Assembly: GCA_021287075.1 (NCBI GenBank)
Contig: JAJTBD010000010.1
Coordinates: 62,001 to 126,000 of the forward strand
Reading direction: 5' to 3'
From: Micrococcales bacterium
GTDB taxonomy: Bacteria > Actinomycetota > Actinomycetes > Actinomycetales > Dermatophilaceae
DNA: 64,000 bases
This document shows positions 11,845 to 20,763 of this stretch, one piece after another; the first letter of the stretch is position 1, and every line of letters starts with the position of its first letter. A program made the position numbers and the translations under genes. The notes beneath the pieces were generated by a model. The model ran no database searches. It was not told the DNA's origin and saw only the letters and a program-made list of their open reading frames with translations.

Positions 11845-11898
11845 GTGGGCTTCACCTCGGATCGCGTGGGACGGGCCGCGCCGCTGGCAGATGGGCTC

Positions 11899-11987
11899 CG
11901 TCCACATGTTTATCCACACCTTGTGTAAATCTGGTGCAGATCTGGGGACAAGTGCCGACGCTAACAAGCAGGAAGCCACCCGGGCAA
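11899..11987 (-). promoter_or_regulatory. dnaA leader: promoter candidate and DnaA boxes
   Basis: Minus-strand hexamers TTGCCC (complement at 11982-11987) and TAGCGT (complement at 11958-11963) are 18 bases apart and could drive dnaA. Downstream, in the presumed 5' leader, are a perfect DnaA box TTATCCACA (11910-11918 on plus) and a TGTGGAC variant next to it (about 11899-11905). This fits autorepression by DnaA; the promoter hexamers are weak matches. Confidence 0.5.
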
Positions 11988-12109
11988 GCCGATCCGGACA
12001 TATTCGGGACAGACTGCTGGCGGGTATGCCGCGTGTCTTCTTGACTTAACTCCGCGCCGTGGCAGGGTGGTTGGTTTGCCCTCGGCGCCGTCACGGGGAC
12101 CGTCTCGGT

Positions 12110-12139
12110 TTGACCCTCCCGTGGCCGCTCCCGTACCTT
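12110..12139 (+). promoter_or_regulatory. Candidate rpmH promoter
   Basis: TTGACC (12110-12115) and TACCTT (12134-12139) are 18 bases apart in the dnaA-rpmH divergent gap, facing rpmH. A second TTGACT at about 12041 is another possible -35. One dispersed 9-mer copy lies at 12024. Otherwise the 446-base gap holds no gene. Confidence 0.45.
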
Positions 12140-12290
12140 TGATCAGTCCTGTGCGGCGGACGTTTCCGCATGCCCAGCAGCGCCCGGCCTCTCGGTCCAC
12201 GCACTGCGGGCTTCCGGTTGCGGCTGACGCAGTCGACCCCCGCATGACCACCCGGGCCCACGCGCCCGGACGCGAAGAAGAGAGAACACC

Positions 12291-12428
12291 GTGAGCAAGC
12301 GCACCTTCCAGCCCAACAACCGTCGTCGCGCCAAGACGCACGGCTTCCGCAAGCGGATGTCCACCCGCGCGGGCCGCGCCATCCTCGCCGCCCGTCGCCG
12401 CAAGGGCCGCTCCGAGCTCTCCGCCTGA
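12291..12428 (+). CDS. rpmH: 50S ribosomal protein L34
   Basis: 45-residue basic ribosomal protein: it begins [18 protein letters not shown] and continues [19 protein letters not shown], the invariant L34 pattern. Start is GTG at 12291 with a weak AGAGAG just upstream. It is the first gene of the rpmH-rnpA-yidD-yidC-jag run and diverges from dnaA, as in nearly all Actinobacteria. Confidence 0.97.
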   Translation: MSKRTFQPNNRRRAKTHGFRKRMSTRAGRAILAARRRKGRSELSA

Positions 12429-12438
12429 GGCACTCGGC

Positions 12439-12813
12439 GTGCTGCCCGCGCAGCACCGGCTGCGAGAGCGCGCCGACTTCGCGGCAGCGATCCGAGGACC
12501 AGGGGGAGCACGCTCGGGCTCTCGCCTCGTCGTGGTTCACGCCAGCCAGACCGACACGCGAGCGGGTCTCCCGCCGCGGGTCGGTCTTGTTGTCTCCAAA
12601 GCAGTCGGCAACGCCGTGGTCCGCAACCGCACCAAGCGCCGGCTGAGGGCCGCGATGGCCGGCCGGCTGCGCGGCATACCGATGGGGACCGATCTGGTGA
12701 TCCGGGCCAACCCCGCGGCCGCGCAGGCCACCTTCGCAGAGCTGGAGGCCGTCCTCGACCAGCTCATCCCACGGGTCACCGCCCGGCTCGCGACCGGCGG
12801 GGGCGGGCGATGA
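12439..12813 (+). CDS. rnpA: Ribonuclease P protein component
   Basis: 124-residue protein subunit of RNase P, which matures tRNA 5' ends with the rnpB RNA (not in this window). It shows the N-terminal [13 protein letters not shown] and the RNR signature block [15 protein letters not shown] (about residues 56-70). GTG start 10 bases after the rpmH stop. The end overlaps yidD by four bases (ATGA). Confidence 0.95.
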   Translation: MLPAQHRLRERADFAAAIRGPGGARSGSRLVVVHASQTDTRAGLPPRVGLVVSKAVGNAVVRNRTKRRLRAAMAGRLRGIPMGTDLVIRANPAAAQATFAELEAVLDQLIPRVTARLATGGGGR

Positions 12814-13100
12814 CCGCCGCGCCGCCGCAGGCGAGCCGCTCCCTGATCACCCGGGTGCTGTCGTGGCCCCTCGAGGCGCTGATCCTGCTCTATCAGCGGG
12901 TGATCTCCCCCCTCACCCCGCCGACCTGCCGCTACTACCCGAGCTGCTCGGCATACGCGCTCACCGCCATCCGCCGGCACGGGCCCCTCACGGGAACCCG
13001 GCTCGCGGTGTGGCGGTTGCTCAGGTGCAACCCATGGTCGGCCGGTGGCGTCGACCATGTCCCTCCGCGCGAGCCGCACGGGCCCGCCGACACCCACTGA
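12810..13100 (+). CDS. yidD: Membrane protein insertion efficiency factor YidD
   Basis: 96 residues. The core [33 protein letters not shown], followed by [16 protein letters not shown], is diagnostic for YidD, including the three conserved cysteines. YidD assists YidC-dependent insertion of membrane proteins, with an amphipathic N-terminal helix at the membrane. It is translationally coupled to rnpA. Confidence 0.95.
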   Translation: MTAAPPQASRSLITRVLSWPLEALILLYQRVISPLTPPTCRYYPSCSAYALTAIRRHGPLTGTRLAVWRLLRCNPWSAGGVDHVPPREPHGPADTH

Positions 13101-13133
13101 CCCGTCCGACCCGCACACCCACGAGGACATGCC

Positions 13134-14171
13134 TTGTCGAACCTGATCTATCCCTTCGAGTGGCTCGTCGCCTGGATCCTCTATGGCTGGCACTCGCTGC
13201 TGACCGCGATCGGCCTGCCCGCGGCGTCCGGTCTGGCCTGGGGGCTGTCGATCGTCGGCCTCGTGGTCGTGATGCGCGCCGCGATGATCCCGCTGTTCGT
13301 CAAGCAGATCCACGCCTCGCGGCGGATGCAGCTGATCCAGCCCGAGATCCAGAAGATCCAGAAGAAGTACAAGGGCAAGACCGACCCTGAGTCGCGGCAG
13401 AAGATGACCCAGGAGCAGATGGACCTGTACAAGAAGACGGGCACCAACCCGTTCTCCTCGTGCATGCCGATCCTGGTGCAGTCGCCGTTCTTCTTCGGCC
13501 TCTTCCGGGTGCTCAACAGCCTCGACGACATCGCCAAGGGCACCGTCGACCCGATCGGCCCGATCAGCAAGACGCTCGCGGCGCAGGCCGAGAAGTCGAC
13601 GATGTTCGGGGCGCAGCTGTCCGACACCTTCATGGGCGCCGACACGATCAACACCAAGATCGTCACGATCGTGCTGATCATCCTGATGTCAGTGACGACC
13701 TTCACCACCCAGCACCAGCTGATGCGCAAGAACATGCCCGCGTCGGCGCTGGACAACCCCTTCGCCCAGCAGCAGAAGATGCTGCTCTACATCATGCCGA
13801 TCATCTTCGCCGTCTCCGGCGTGAACTTCCCGATCGGTGTGCTCATCTACTGGGCCGTCACCAACATCTGGTCGATGGTCCAGCAGTTCTACGTCATCCG
13901 GCACATGCCCACCCCCGGCTCGCCCGCCGAGCAGGCGCTGCACGCCCGCCGCAAGGCCCGCGGCAAGGAGATCCCGACCGCAGCCACGCTCGAGTCGATC
14001 ACCAAGGAGGGTCTGGCCGACGAGGGCGCCACCGCCGCCCACGTGCAGCGCCAGCGCCAGCAGCCGATGGGCAAGAAGCGGGCCAAGCAGCAGGGCCGCA
14101 AGGGGGGCGCCACGGCGAACTCCTCCGACCAGGCAGGCACCGACAGCGACGCCGTCGACCGGCGCGACTGA
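13134..14171 (+). CDS. yidC: Membrane protein insertase YidC
   Basis: 345-residue Oxa1/YidC insertase. Transmembrane segments lie near residues 10-25, 35-52 (with the conserved Arg of the hydrophilic groove in VVMRAAMIPLF), 105-125, 180-198 and 215-250. The cytosolic loop is charged (IQPEIQKIQKKYKGK). A basic C-terminal tail (GKKRAKQQGRKGG) may contact ribosomes. TTG at 13134 is chosen because GAGGA lies six bases upstream and the out-of-frame ATG at 13129 does not fit. Confidence 0.96.
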   Translation: MSNLIYPFEWLVAWILYGWHSLLTAIGLPAASGLAWGLSIVGLVVVMRAAMIPLFVKQIHASRRMQLIQPEIQKIQKKYKGKTDPESRQKMTQEQMDLYKKTGTNPFSSCMPILVQSPFFFGLFRVLNSLDDIAKGTVDPIGPISKTLAAQAEKSTMFGAQLSDTFMGADTINTKIVTIVLIILMSVTTFTTQHQLMRKNMPASALDNPFAQQQKMLLYIMPIIFAVSGVNFPIGVLIYWAVTNIWSMVQQFYVIRHMPTPGSPAEQALHARRKARGKEIPTAATLESITKEGLADEGATAAHVQRQRQQPMGKKRAKQQGRKGGATANSSDQAGTDSDAVDRRD

Positions 14172-14269
14172 CCAGGTCACACGACCGCCACACAAAGACC
14201 TCGCGCTGCACCGCCTTGCAGCGCACCACCGTCGGGGCCAGCCCCGGCCGCAATGTCCAGGAGACAGAC

Positions 14270-14962
14270 ATGAGTGAGACCCCCGAGGTGACGTCCGTGG
14301 AGACGCAGGAGGACGTCGTCGTCGACGAGCCGACCGCGGCCGCCGGCGTCGAGGAGACCGACACCGTCGAGACCGCCGCCGAGGCTGGCACTGAGGGCGC
14401 CGACGCGCCCGCCGAAGCCGAGGACGACGCGGATGCCGAGGGCGACGCGGATGCCGCACCGGTCGAGACGCCCAAGGCCGGGCGTGGCCGGCGCGCAGCG
14501 CTGGAGGCCGAGGGCGACGTCGCCGCCGACTTCCTTGAGACGCTGCTCGACATCGCCGATCTCGATGGCGACATTGACGTCGATGTCGACGGCGACCGTG
14601 CGGCCGTCTCGATCGTCGACTCCGAGGAGGGGCGCGTGCCGCGCCGGCTCGTCGGCACCGACGGCAAGGTCCTTGAGGCGCTCCAGGACCTGACCCGCCT
14701 CGCGGTGCAGTCCGCGACGGGTGAGCGCAGCCGCCTCATGCTCGACGTCGCCGGCTACCGCGCAGCTCGCCGGGCGGCCCTGGTGGACGAGGCCAAGAAG
14801 GCCATCGCCGAGGTGAAGGACTCCGGTGAGGCCGTCGACCTCGAGCCCATGAGCGCCTTTGAGCGCAAGGTCGTCCACGACGAGGTGCTGGCCGCCGGTC
14901 TCGTCTCCGAGTCGCACGGCCAGGAGCCGCGCCGCTACGTCTCGGTGCTGCCGGCCGACTGA
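14270..14962 (+). CDS. jag: Jag/SpoIIIJ-associated RNA-binding protein (KH-R3H)
   Basis: 230 residues. The acidic N-terminal half (about 1-75) replaces the Jag_N domain of Firmicutes. A KH-like domain follows (LVGTDGKVLEALQDLTRL), then an R3H-like C-terminus (MSAFERKVVHDEVLAAGLVSESHG). It is a presumed cytoplasmic RNA-binding partner of YidC. CCAGGAG lies at proper distance before ATG 14270. Last gene of the rpmH operon; a hairpin follows at 15021. Confidence 0.92.
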   Translation: MSETPEVTSVETQEDVVVDEPTAAAGVEETDTVETAAEAGTEGADAPAEAEDDADAEGDADAAPVETPKAGRGRRAALEAEGDVAADFLETLLDIADLDGDIDVDVDGDRAAVSIVDSEEGRVPRRLVGTDGKVLEALQDLTRLAVQSATGERSRLMLDVAGYRAARRAALVDEAKKAIAEVKDSGEAVDLEPMSAFERKVVHDEVLAAGLVSESHGQEPRRYVSVLPAD

Positions 14963-15008
14963 CCACCGGCCCGGTGGGTGCCTCTCGAGCCTGGGAGCCG
15001 TCCCATCC

Positions 15009-15022
15009 GTTTCACGTGAAAC
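15009..15022. promoter_or_regulatory. parS: parS site 1
   Basis: Perfect palindrome GTTTCACGTGAAAC, the bacterial parS core bound by ParB. It lies in the jag-rsmG gap and abuts the jag terminator hairpin. Confidence 0.93.
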
Positions 15023-15056
15023 TGCCGCCCATCCCATCCAGGGGTTGGGCGGCAGT
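15021..15056 (+). terminator. jag operon terminator hairpin
   Basis: Perfect 11-base stem (ACTGCCGCCCA at 15021-15031 with TGGGCGGCAGT at 15046-15056) and a 14-base loop, right after jag. There is no U-run, as is common in high-GC actinobacteria. It overlaps the last two bases of parS site 1. Confidence 0.7.
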
Positions 15057-15145
15057 CGCGTTCTCCCCGCTGGGCGCCGAAGTGCCGGAGCGGCATACGG
15101 CGACGGGAAGTCGGCTGGTGCGCCCGGGTCGGCGAGAATGTGCGC

Positions 15146-15901
15146 ATGACCGACCCCGCTCCCCGCAGACCCGGCGTCGACGGCATACCGATGCCAGGGG
15201 CCATCGAGCCCGTAACCGGTCCGCCGCCGCCCGCCCCCGACCTCGCGGCTGAGCTGTTCGGTGACCGGCTTGGGCTGGCCGAGCGGTATGCCGCCCTGCT
15301 GGCCGACACGGGCGTCAGCCACGGGCTCATCGGGCCCCGGGAGATCCACCGACTGTGGGAGCGGCACATCCTCAACTGCGCGGTGCTGGCCAACGCCTTC
15401 CCGCGGGACGCCCTCGTCGGGGACGTCGGCTCGGGGGCCGGACTGCCGGGGCTGGTGCTGGCCATCCGCCGCCCGGACCTCTCCCTGCACCTCATCGAGC
15501 CGATGCTCCGGCGCACCACCTGGCTCGAGGAGGCCGTCGGCGAGCTCGGTCTCGACAACGTCACCGTCGTCCGGGGGCGGGCGGAGGACGTCGCGGGATC
15601 CTTTGTGTCCCAGTGGGTTACGGCCCGCGCGGTCGCGCGCATCGACAAACTCGCCCGCTGGTGCTTCCCGCTGGTGGAGCCGGGCGGGCACCTTGTCGCG
15701 ATGAAGGGTGCCTCTGCCGGCGAGGAGCTCGAGGCCGAGCGGCCGGTGCTTGCCCGCCTCGGTGCGGTGTCGGCGCAGGCGCGCGAGCTCGGCGGCGACC
15801 TGCTCGAGACGCCCACCTATGTGATCGACGTCGAGGTCGGCTCGCCCCGTCCCGCCCGCCCGCAGCGCGGCGGCGGCCGGGGTCGCAAGACTCGGCGCTG
15901 A
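15146..15901 (+). CDS. rsmG: 16S rRNA (guanine527-N7)-methyltransferase RsmG
   Basis: 251 residues. SAM-dependent methyltransferase modifying G527 of 16S rRNA. The SAM motif is DVGSGAGLPGLVLAI (about residue 95), preceded by the family block HRLWERHILNCAVL and followed by RGRAEDV and VTARAVA. The basic Gly/Arg-rich C-terminus is an extra tail. ATG 15146 follows a -10-like GAGAAT by six bases, suggesting a leaderless transcript; GTG 15140 is the alternative. It lies between parS site 1 and parA, as in other Actinobacteria. Confidence 0.94.
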   Translation: MTDPAPRRPGVDGIPMPGAIEPVTGPPPPAPDLAAELFGDRLGLAERYAALLADTGVSHGLIGPREIHRLWERHILNCAVLANAFPRDALVGDVGSGAGLPGLVLAIRRPDLSLHLIEPMLRRTTWLEEAVGELGLDNVTVVRGRAEDVAGSFVSQWVTARAVARIDKLARWCFPLVEPGGHLVAMKGASAGEELEAERPVLARLGAVSAQARELGGDLLETPTYVIDVEVGSPRPARPQRGGGRGRKTRR

Positions 15902-15957
15902 CGTCGCCTGCCGGCCGCTCCGCACCGCTTCGCACGCCGCTTCGTGGCCGGGCCGCT

Positions 15958-16320
15958 ACGCGCGCCGCCGGTCGGGGGTTCGGGCCGCAGCCCGCTCGCG
16001 GCCTCGCCCGCTGCGCGGACTCGGCTGCTCCTGCCAGACCCAGCCAGTGGCCCTCACCCCCGTCCGGCTCTGCGCTGCGCGGCGCTGGACCCAGCGATCC
16101 CGTGCGCAGCCCGCTCGCGGCCTTGCCCGCTGCGCGGACTCGGCTGCTCCTGCCAGACCCAGCCAGTGGCCCTCACCCCCGTCCGGCTCTGCGCTGCGCG
16201 GCGCTGGACCCAGCGATCCCGTGCGCAGCCCGCTCGCGGCCTTGCCCGCTGCGCGGACTCGGCTGCTCCTGCCAGACCCAGCCAGTGGCCCTCACCCCCG
16301 TCCGGCTCTGCGCTGCGCGT
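15958..16320 (+). repeat. 119-base tandem repeat between rsmG and parA
   Basis: A 119-base unit occurs nearly three times: the marker CTCGGCTGCTCCTGCCAG recurs at 16020, 16139 and 16258. Copies are almost identical, and the first is preceded by about 50 bases shared with another locus (24871-24995). Overlapping open frames here encode the same peptide over and over and are not genes. Nothing else is seen in the 559-base rsmG-parA gap except the parA promoter. Confidence 0.9.
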
Positions 16321-16447
16321 CGCCCCAACCCCAGGGCTGATGTGTGCGAAGGGCGCGTGTGCAAAGGTGTGCAAAATTCGGGCGGCCGGGAAGCTCGCTC
16401 AAGTTGGCTCGTGTGGATGGGTGGTCGGCGGGGCGCTGAGCAGGACT

Positions 16448-16453
16448 TAGACT
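16448..16453 (+). promoter_or_regulatory. parA -10 element (leaderless start)
   Basis: TAGACT ends eight bases before ATG 16461, the spacing expected if transcription begins at the start codon. No Shine-Dalgarno precedes that ATG. This supports the long N-terminus of ParA. Confidence 0.5.
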
Positions 16454-16460
16454 GATCCGG

Positions 16461-17702
16461 ATGCCCGACCGACGACAGACGAAGGTGACCATGGCTCCCG
16501 TGGAGACTGCGCCCACTCTGGGCTGGCCGCGCCGACGCGGCCACGGCACCACGCCACTGGGCTTCCCCGGCCGCGACGGCGTGCAGCGCGACGATGTTTC
16601 ACGTGAAACGGCTACCGTGGTGATAGGGACGGGCGTTGAACCAGCAGACCAGAAGCCCCAGAACGAGCAGAGCAAGGTTGAGTCCTCGCCCGACGTTTCA
16701 CGTGAAACGACCCCATCGGAGGCCGTTTCACGTGAAACCGACGCTGGTGACAACCAGGAACAGGGGACAGTGGTGGCCGAAGGGGCGGCCGCTTCCGAGG
16801 TCGACGACTCGCCCATCGCGCGGTCCATGGAGAAGAACCGACGTCGCCAGCGCGAGCTGACCCAGGAGCGGCTCCCCCGACCCGCGCACACGCGGGTGCT
16901 GACGATCGCCAACCAGAAGGGCGGCGTCGGCAAGACCACCTCGACAGTCAACCTCGCTGCGGCGCTGGCGATGTCGGGTCTGCGCGTCCTGGTGATCGAC
17001 CTGGACCCGCAGGGCAATGCCAGCACCGCGATCGGCATCGAGCATCATTCGGAGGTCGCGAGTATCTATGACGTGCTCGTCGACGGCACCCCGATCAGCG
17101 AGGTGGCGCAGGACTGCCCCGACATCGCCGGGCTCAGCTGTGTGCCCGCGACGATCGACCTCGCTGGCGCGGAGATCGAGCTGGTCTCCCTGGTGGCCCG
17201 GGAGACCCGTCTCCAGAAGGCCATCGCCGCCTATCTGGGTGAGCTCGAGGACGACCAGCAGCCGGACTATGTGCTCATCGACTGCCCGCCGAGCCTCGGG
17301 CTGCTCACCGTCAACGCCTTCGTGGCCGGTGAGGAGGTGCTCATCCCGATCCAGTGCGAGTACTACGCCCTCGAGGGCCTGTCGCAGCTGCTAAAGAACA
17401 TCGAGATGATCCGGGCCCACCTCAACCCCGGCCTGCACGTCTCGACAATCCTGTTGACGATGTATGACGCCCGCACCCGCCTGGCCGCCCAGGTCGCCGG
17501 TGAGGTGCGCGAGCACTTCCCCGATCAGGTGCTGCGCACCACGGTGCCCCGCTCGGTGCGGATCAGCGAGGCGCCCAGCCACGGCCAGACCGTGATGACC
17601 TATGACCCCACCAGCAGTGGGGCGCTGTCCTATCTCGAGGCGGCCGGAGAGCTCGCCCGTCGCGGGGCTGCCGAGACGAGCACGACACAGGAGACCCGAT
17701 GA
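16461..17702 (+). CDS. parA: Chromosome partitioning ATPase ParA
   Basis: 413-residue deviant-Walker ATPase that positions newly replicated origins by acting on ParB-parS complexes. Deviant Walker [15 protein letters not shown] is at about residue 153; [20 protein letters not shown] and the late DNA-contact Arg region follow. The first ~145 residues are a low-complexity extension in which VSRET occurs three times, each encoded by a parS site. A DSPIARSM segment near residue 113 matches conserved actinobacterial ParA N-termini. ATG 16461 is favoured by the -10 just upstream; ATG 16491 is the alternative. The stop overlaps parB (ATGA). Confidence 0.95.
   Translation: MPDRRQTKVTMAPVETAPTLGWPRRRGHGTTPLGFPGRDGVQRDDVSRETATVVIGTGVEPADQKPQNEQSKVESSPDVSRETTPSEAVSRETDAGDNQEQGTVVAEGAAASEVDDSPIARSMEKNRRRQRELTQERLPRPAHTRVLTIANQKGGVGKTTSTVNLAAALAMSGLRVLVIDLDPQGNASTAIGIEHHSEVASIYDVLVDGTPISEVAQDCPDIAGLSCVPATIDLAGAEIELVSLVARETRLQKAIAAYLGELEDDQQPDYVLIDCPPSLGLLTVNAFVAGEEVLIPIQCEYYALEGLSQLLKNIEMIRAHLNPGLHVSTILLTMYDARTRLAAQVAGEVREHFPDQVLRTTVPRSVRISEAPSHGQTVMTYDPTSSGALSYLEAAGELARRGAAETSTTQETR
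16596..16609. promoter_or_regulatory. parS: parS site 2 (inside parA)
   Basis: Perfect GTTTCACGTGAAAC within the parA 5' coding region, read as V-S-R-E-T. Confidence 0.93.
16695..16708. promoter_or_regulatory. parS: parS site 3 (inside parA)
   Basis: Perfect GTTTCACGTGAAAC, again read as V-S-R-E-T; 99 bases (33 codons) after site 2, so it is in phase. Confidence 0.93.
16725..16738. promoter_or_regulatory. parS: parS site 4 (inside parA)
   Basis: Perfect GTTTCACGTGAAAC, read as V-S-R-E-T; only 30 bases (10 codons) after site 3. Confidence 0.93.
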
Positions 17703-18826
17703 GCGAGAAGCGACGCGGCCTCGGCCGGGGCCTGGGCGCCCTGATCCCCAATGGCCCGGCCACGACCGACCGACCCTCCGACATCTTCTTCAAGGACGGC
17801 CGGTATGCCGCGCCGGCCGACGGCGACGGCGCACCAGGAGGCGCGGCCGCGGCATACGCCCGCGCGCAGCACCACGACGACGCGGCACAGCCCGGTGACG
17901 CGACCGACCCGGCAGCCGAGCACACCGTCGACGAGACTCCCGCGCCCGTCGAGTCCGACGGCGGACCCACGCAGCAGGCCGCTCCCGCTGACGACGGCCT
18001 CGAGCCCGTGCCCGGCGCGAGCTTTGCCCACGTGCCGCTTCAGGCCATCCGGCCCAACCCGCGCCAGCCGCGGACGGTCTTCGACGAGGACGAGCTCGCC
18101 GAGCTGGTCCACTCCATCAAAGAGATCGGCGTGCTCCAGCCCGTCGTCGTGCGGCCCCTCGTGGAGCCCGAGGACGGCGTGGCCTATGAGCTGATCATGG
18201 GTGAGCGTCGCTGGCGCGCCTCGCAGGAGGCCGGCGCCAAGGCGATCCCGGCCATCATCAAGGAGACCCAGGACGACGCGCTCCTGCGGGACGCCCTGCT
18301 GGAGAACCTCCACCGCAGCCAGCTCAACCCGCTCGAGGAGGCCGCCGCCTACCAGCAGCTGCTGGAGGACTTCGGCTGCACCCAGGAGGAGCTCGCCCAG
18401 CGCATCGGTCGCTCCCGGCCACAGGTATCCAACACGCTGCGCCTGCTCAAGCTGCCTCCCCTGGTGGCCCGGCGGGTCGCGGCGGGCGTCCTGTCGGCGG
18501 GTCATGCGAGGGCGCTGCTCACCCTCTCCGACGGCGGGGCCATGGAGCGCCTCGCCCAGCGCGTCGTCGCCGAGGGCCTGTCGGTGCGGTCGGTCGAGGA
18601 GATCGTCGCGATGGGCGTCGACCCGGAGCCGTCCGCGAAGGCACGCCGGGCGGGCGGCCAGCGCGGTCCACAGCTGGAGGACCTCGCGGCCGAGCTGTCG
18701 GACCGCCTCGACACCCGCGTCAAGATCCAGGTGGGCCAGCGCAAGGGCCGGATGACGGTCGAGTTTGCCTCGGTCGACGACCTGCGTCGTATCCTGGAGA
18801 CTCTCGGGGTCAGCACCGAGCACTGA
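17699..18826 (+). CDS. parB: Chromosome partitioning protein ParB
   Basis: 375-residue CTP-dependent DNA clamp that loads at parS and spreads. An N-terminal basic motif ([13 protein letters not shown], the ParA-contacting segment) is followed by a variable linker (to ~105). The ParB/Srx domain has PNPRQPR, the CTP-binding GERRWRA and [14 protein letters not shown]. The helix-turn-helix is [23 protein letters not shown] (about 235-260) and a C-terminal dimerisation domain follows. Coupled to parA by a four-base overlap; all four parS sites lie within 2.7 kb upstream. Confidence 0.97.
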   Translation: MSEKRRGLGRGLGALIPNGPATTDRPSDIFFKDGRYAAPADGDGAPGGAAAAYARAQHHDDAAQPGDATDPAAEHTVDETPAPVESDGGPTQQAAPADDGLEPVPGASFAHVPLQAIRPNPRQPRTVFDEDELAELVHSIKEIGVLQPVVVRPLVEPEDGVAYELIMGERRWRASQEAGAKAIPAIIKETQDDALLRDALLENLHRSQLNPLEEAAAYQQLLEDFGCTQEELAQRIGRSRPQVSNTLRLLKLPPLVARRVAAGVLSAGHARALLTLSDGGAMERLAQRVVAEGLSVRSVEEIVAMGVDPEPSAKARRAGGQRGPQLEDLAAELSDRLDTRVKIQVGQRKGRMTVEFASVDDLRRILETLGVSTEH

Positions 18827-19079
18827 TCACCGCCCGCGGCCCCCGCCGGCCGCCAGACCTCACTCCCTCACACTGGTTGAGACGCGGTCTTGCACCGAAT
18901 CACACGCGTGTCATTCCGATTGCACAGTCGCCCAGACCGACCCAGCGGACATATCGGACAGGTGTGGCTGCCTCACAAGTTCTGTGAGCGCCACTGAGAG
19001 CCGCCCAGCGACGGGTCGGCTGCAGGGCCATGCGCACGATCCGACCCTCATCGCGGGGCTCACCCGACCCTGGGACTTG

Positions 19080-19119
19080 CCGGAGCCCCTCACCCGATCC
19101 AGCGGGTGAGGGGCTCCGG
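19080..19119. terminator. Bidirectional terminator between parB and trxA
   Basis: Perfect 16-base stem (CCGGAGCCCCTCACCC at 19080-19095 with its complement at 19104-19119), eight-base loop, between two convergent genes. The rest of the 311-base gap (18827-19137) shows no gene, and it is one of few gaps without the dispersed 9-mer. Confidence 0.88.
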
Positions 19120-19137
19120 TCAATCTCGATGTGGCGA

Positions 19138-19464
19138 TCAGGCCAGCCAGGGCTCCAGCTCGCGCAGGAGCTTGGGCTTGGGCATGGCGCCGACGAGCGT
19201 CTTGACGATCTCGCCGTCCTGGAAGAGGTTCATCGTCGGGATCGAGGTGATGCCATAGCGCCCGGTGACGCCAGGGTTCTCGTCGGTGTTGAGCTTGAGG
19301 ACCGTGATCTTGTCACCGTGCTGCGCGGCGACCTCCTCGAGGATTGGGGCAATGTTGCGGCACGGGCCGCACCACTCGGCCCAGAAGTCGACCAGCACGG
19401 GCTTGTCGCTCTTGAGGACGTCCTGCTCGAAGGTGGCGTCGGTGGTCGGCTTGGTGGCACCCAT
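19138..19464 (-). CDS. trxA: Thioredoxin
   Basis: 108-residue cytoplasmic thiol-disulfide oxidoreductase with the active site WCGPC inside VLVDFWAEWCGPCRNIAP and the cis-Pro loop SIPTMNLF. ATG 19464 gives the standard length and follows a purine-rich GAGAGAG; the frame extends 16 codons upstream without similarity. It lies downstream of trxB, which recycles it. Confidence 0.96.
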   Translation of the reverse strand: MGATKPTTDATFEQDVLKSDKPVLVDFWAEWCGPCRNIAPILEEVAAQHGDKITVLKLNTDENPGVTGRYGITSIPTMNLFQDGEIVKTLVGAMPKPKLLRELEPWLA

Positions 19465-19629
19465 GGGCTCTCTCTTTCGTGTGGTCTGTGTCTGGCTGGT
19501 CGATCTGGTCACTGCGGTCGTATGCCGCGGGGCTGGCCTCTACGGTACGTGCTCGCCGGCACAGCCGTCGCCGCAGCAGGCCTGCGTGCCTCGCGGCATA
19601 CGCCTCGGTGAGCCGAAAAGCTTTGCGGC

Positions 19630-20625
19630 TCAGGCCTGTCCGGCCTGCGCACCCTGGGTCGCGTCGATCTCGGCGTCGGTGGCCCCGGCGTCCTCGATCG
19701 AAGCGAGATAGCGCTCGGCGTCGAGCGCGGCCGAACAGCCGGAGCCGGCGGCGGTGATGGCCTGCCGGTAGGTGTGGTCGACGAGGTCGCCACAGGCGAA
19801 GACACCCGGCACGTTGGTGCGGGTCGTGCGGCCGCTCACCAGCACATAGCCCTCGGTGTCGAGCTCGACCTGCTCCTTGACCAGCTCGTTGCGGGGGTCA
19901 TGGCCGATGGCGACGAAGAGCCCGGTGACGGCGAGCTCGCGCTCCTCGCCGGTCTGGGTGTCGCGCAGCGTCACACCGGTGACCTTGTCATGGCCGTGGA
20001 TCGCCGAAACCGCACTGTTCCAAGCGAACTGGATCTTGTCGTTGGACAGTGCCCGGTCGGCCATGATGCGCGAGGCGCGCAGCTCGTCGCGGCGGTGGAT
20101 GACGGTGACGGAGCGCGCGAACTTCGTCAGGAAGGTCGCCTCCTCGATGGCGGAGTCGCCGCCGCCGACCACGGCGATGTCCTGGTCGCGGAAGAAGAAG
20201 CCGTCGCACGTGGCACACCAGGAGACGCCGTGGCCGGACAGCCGCTTCTCGTCGGGCAGACCCAGCTCGCGATAGGCCGAGCCCATCGCGAGGATGACGG
20301 ACTTGGCGCGGTGCTGCGTGCCCTCGCCGTCGGTGACGACCTTGATGTCGCCGTCGAGCGTCACGGCGGTCACGTCGTCGGTGACCAGCTCGGCGCCGAA
20401 GCGCTCGGCCTGGGCGCGCATCTGCGCCATCAGGTCGGGGCCCATGATGCCCTCGGGGAAGCCGGGGAAGTTCTCGACCTCGGTGGTGTTCATCAGCGCG
20501 CCGCCGGCAGTGACCGAGCCCTCGAAGATGAGCGGCTTCAGGTTGGCGCGCGCGGCATACACCGCTGCGGTGTAGCCTGCCGGGCCGGAGCCGATGATGA
20601 TGACGTTGCGGACGTCGGTGCTCAC
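19630..20625 (-). CDS. trxB: Thioredoxin-disulfide reductase
   Basis: 331-residue NADPH-dependent flavoprotein reducing TrxA. It has the FAD motif [15 protein letters not shown] at residues 12-26, the redox pair CATC in WCATCDGFF, the NADPH motif [11 protein letters not shown] and the C-terminal FAD motif [16 protein letters not shown]. The C-terminus carries about 20 extra acidic residues. A 165-base gap with two opposed dispersed 9-mers (19520 and 19593) separates it from trxA. Confidence 0.97.
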   Translation of the reverse strand: MSTDVRNVIIIGSGPAGYTAAVYAARANLKPLIFEGSVTAGGALMNTTEVENFPGFPEGIMGPDLMAQMRAQAERFGAELVTDDVTAVTLDGDIKVVTDGEGTQHRAKSVILAMGSAYRELGLPDEKRLSGHGVSWCATCDGFFFRDQDIAVVGGGDSAIEEATFLTKFARSVTVIHRRDELRASRIMADRALSNDKIQFAWNSAVSAIHGHDKVTGVTLRDTQTGEERELAVTGLFVAIGHDPRNELVKEQVELDTEGYVLVSGRTTRTNVPGVFACGDLVDHTYRQAITAAGSGCSAALDAERYLASIEDAGATDAEIDATQGAQAGQA

Positions 20626-20763
20626 GGGGGGCCTTTCCTCGGGGTCCTATGTCACATAGGCGTTGGTCGACACGCGAGTTGTGGTCAACACGCGGTGGGC
20701 TCCCATTGTTCCCTACGGCCAGCGCGTGGGTGGGACCTGCCCGGGAGGGTCGTCCCCCGGCGC

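Noticed and set aside
15944..16450. Open frames spanning the rsmG-parA gap
   Set aside because: They translate the 119-base repeat into the same peptide again and again, a by-product of the repeat.
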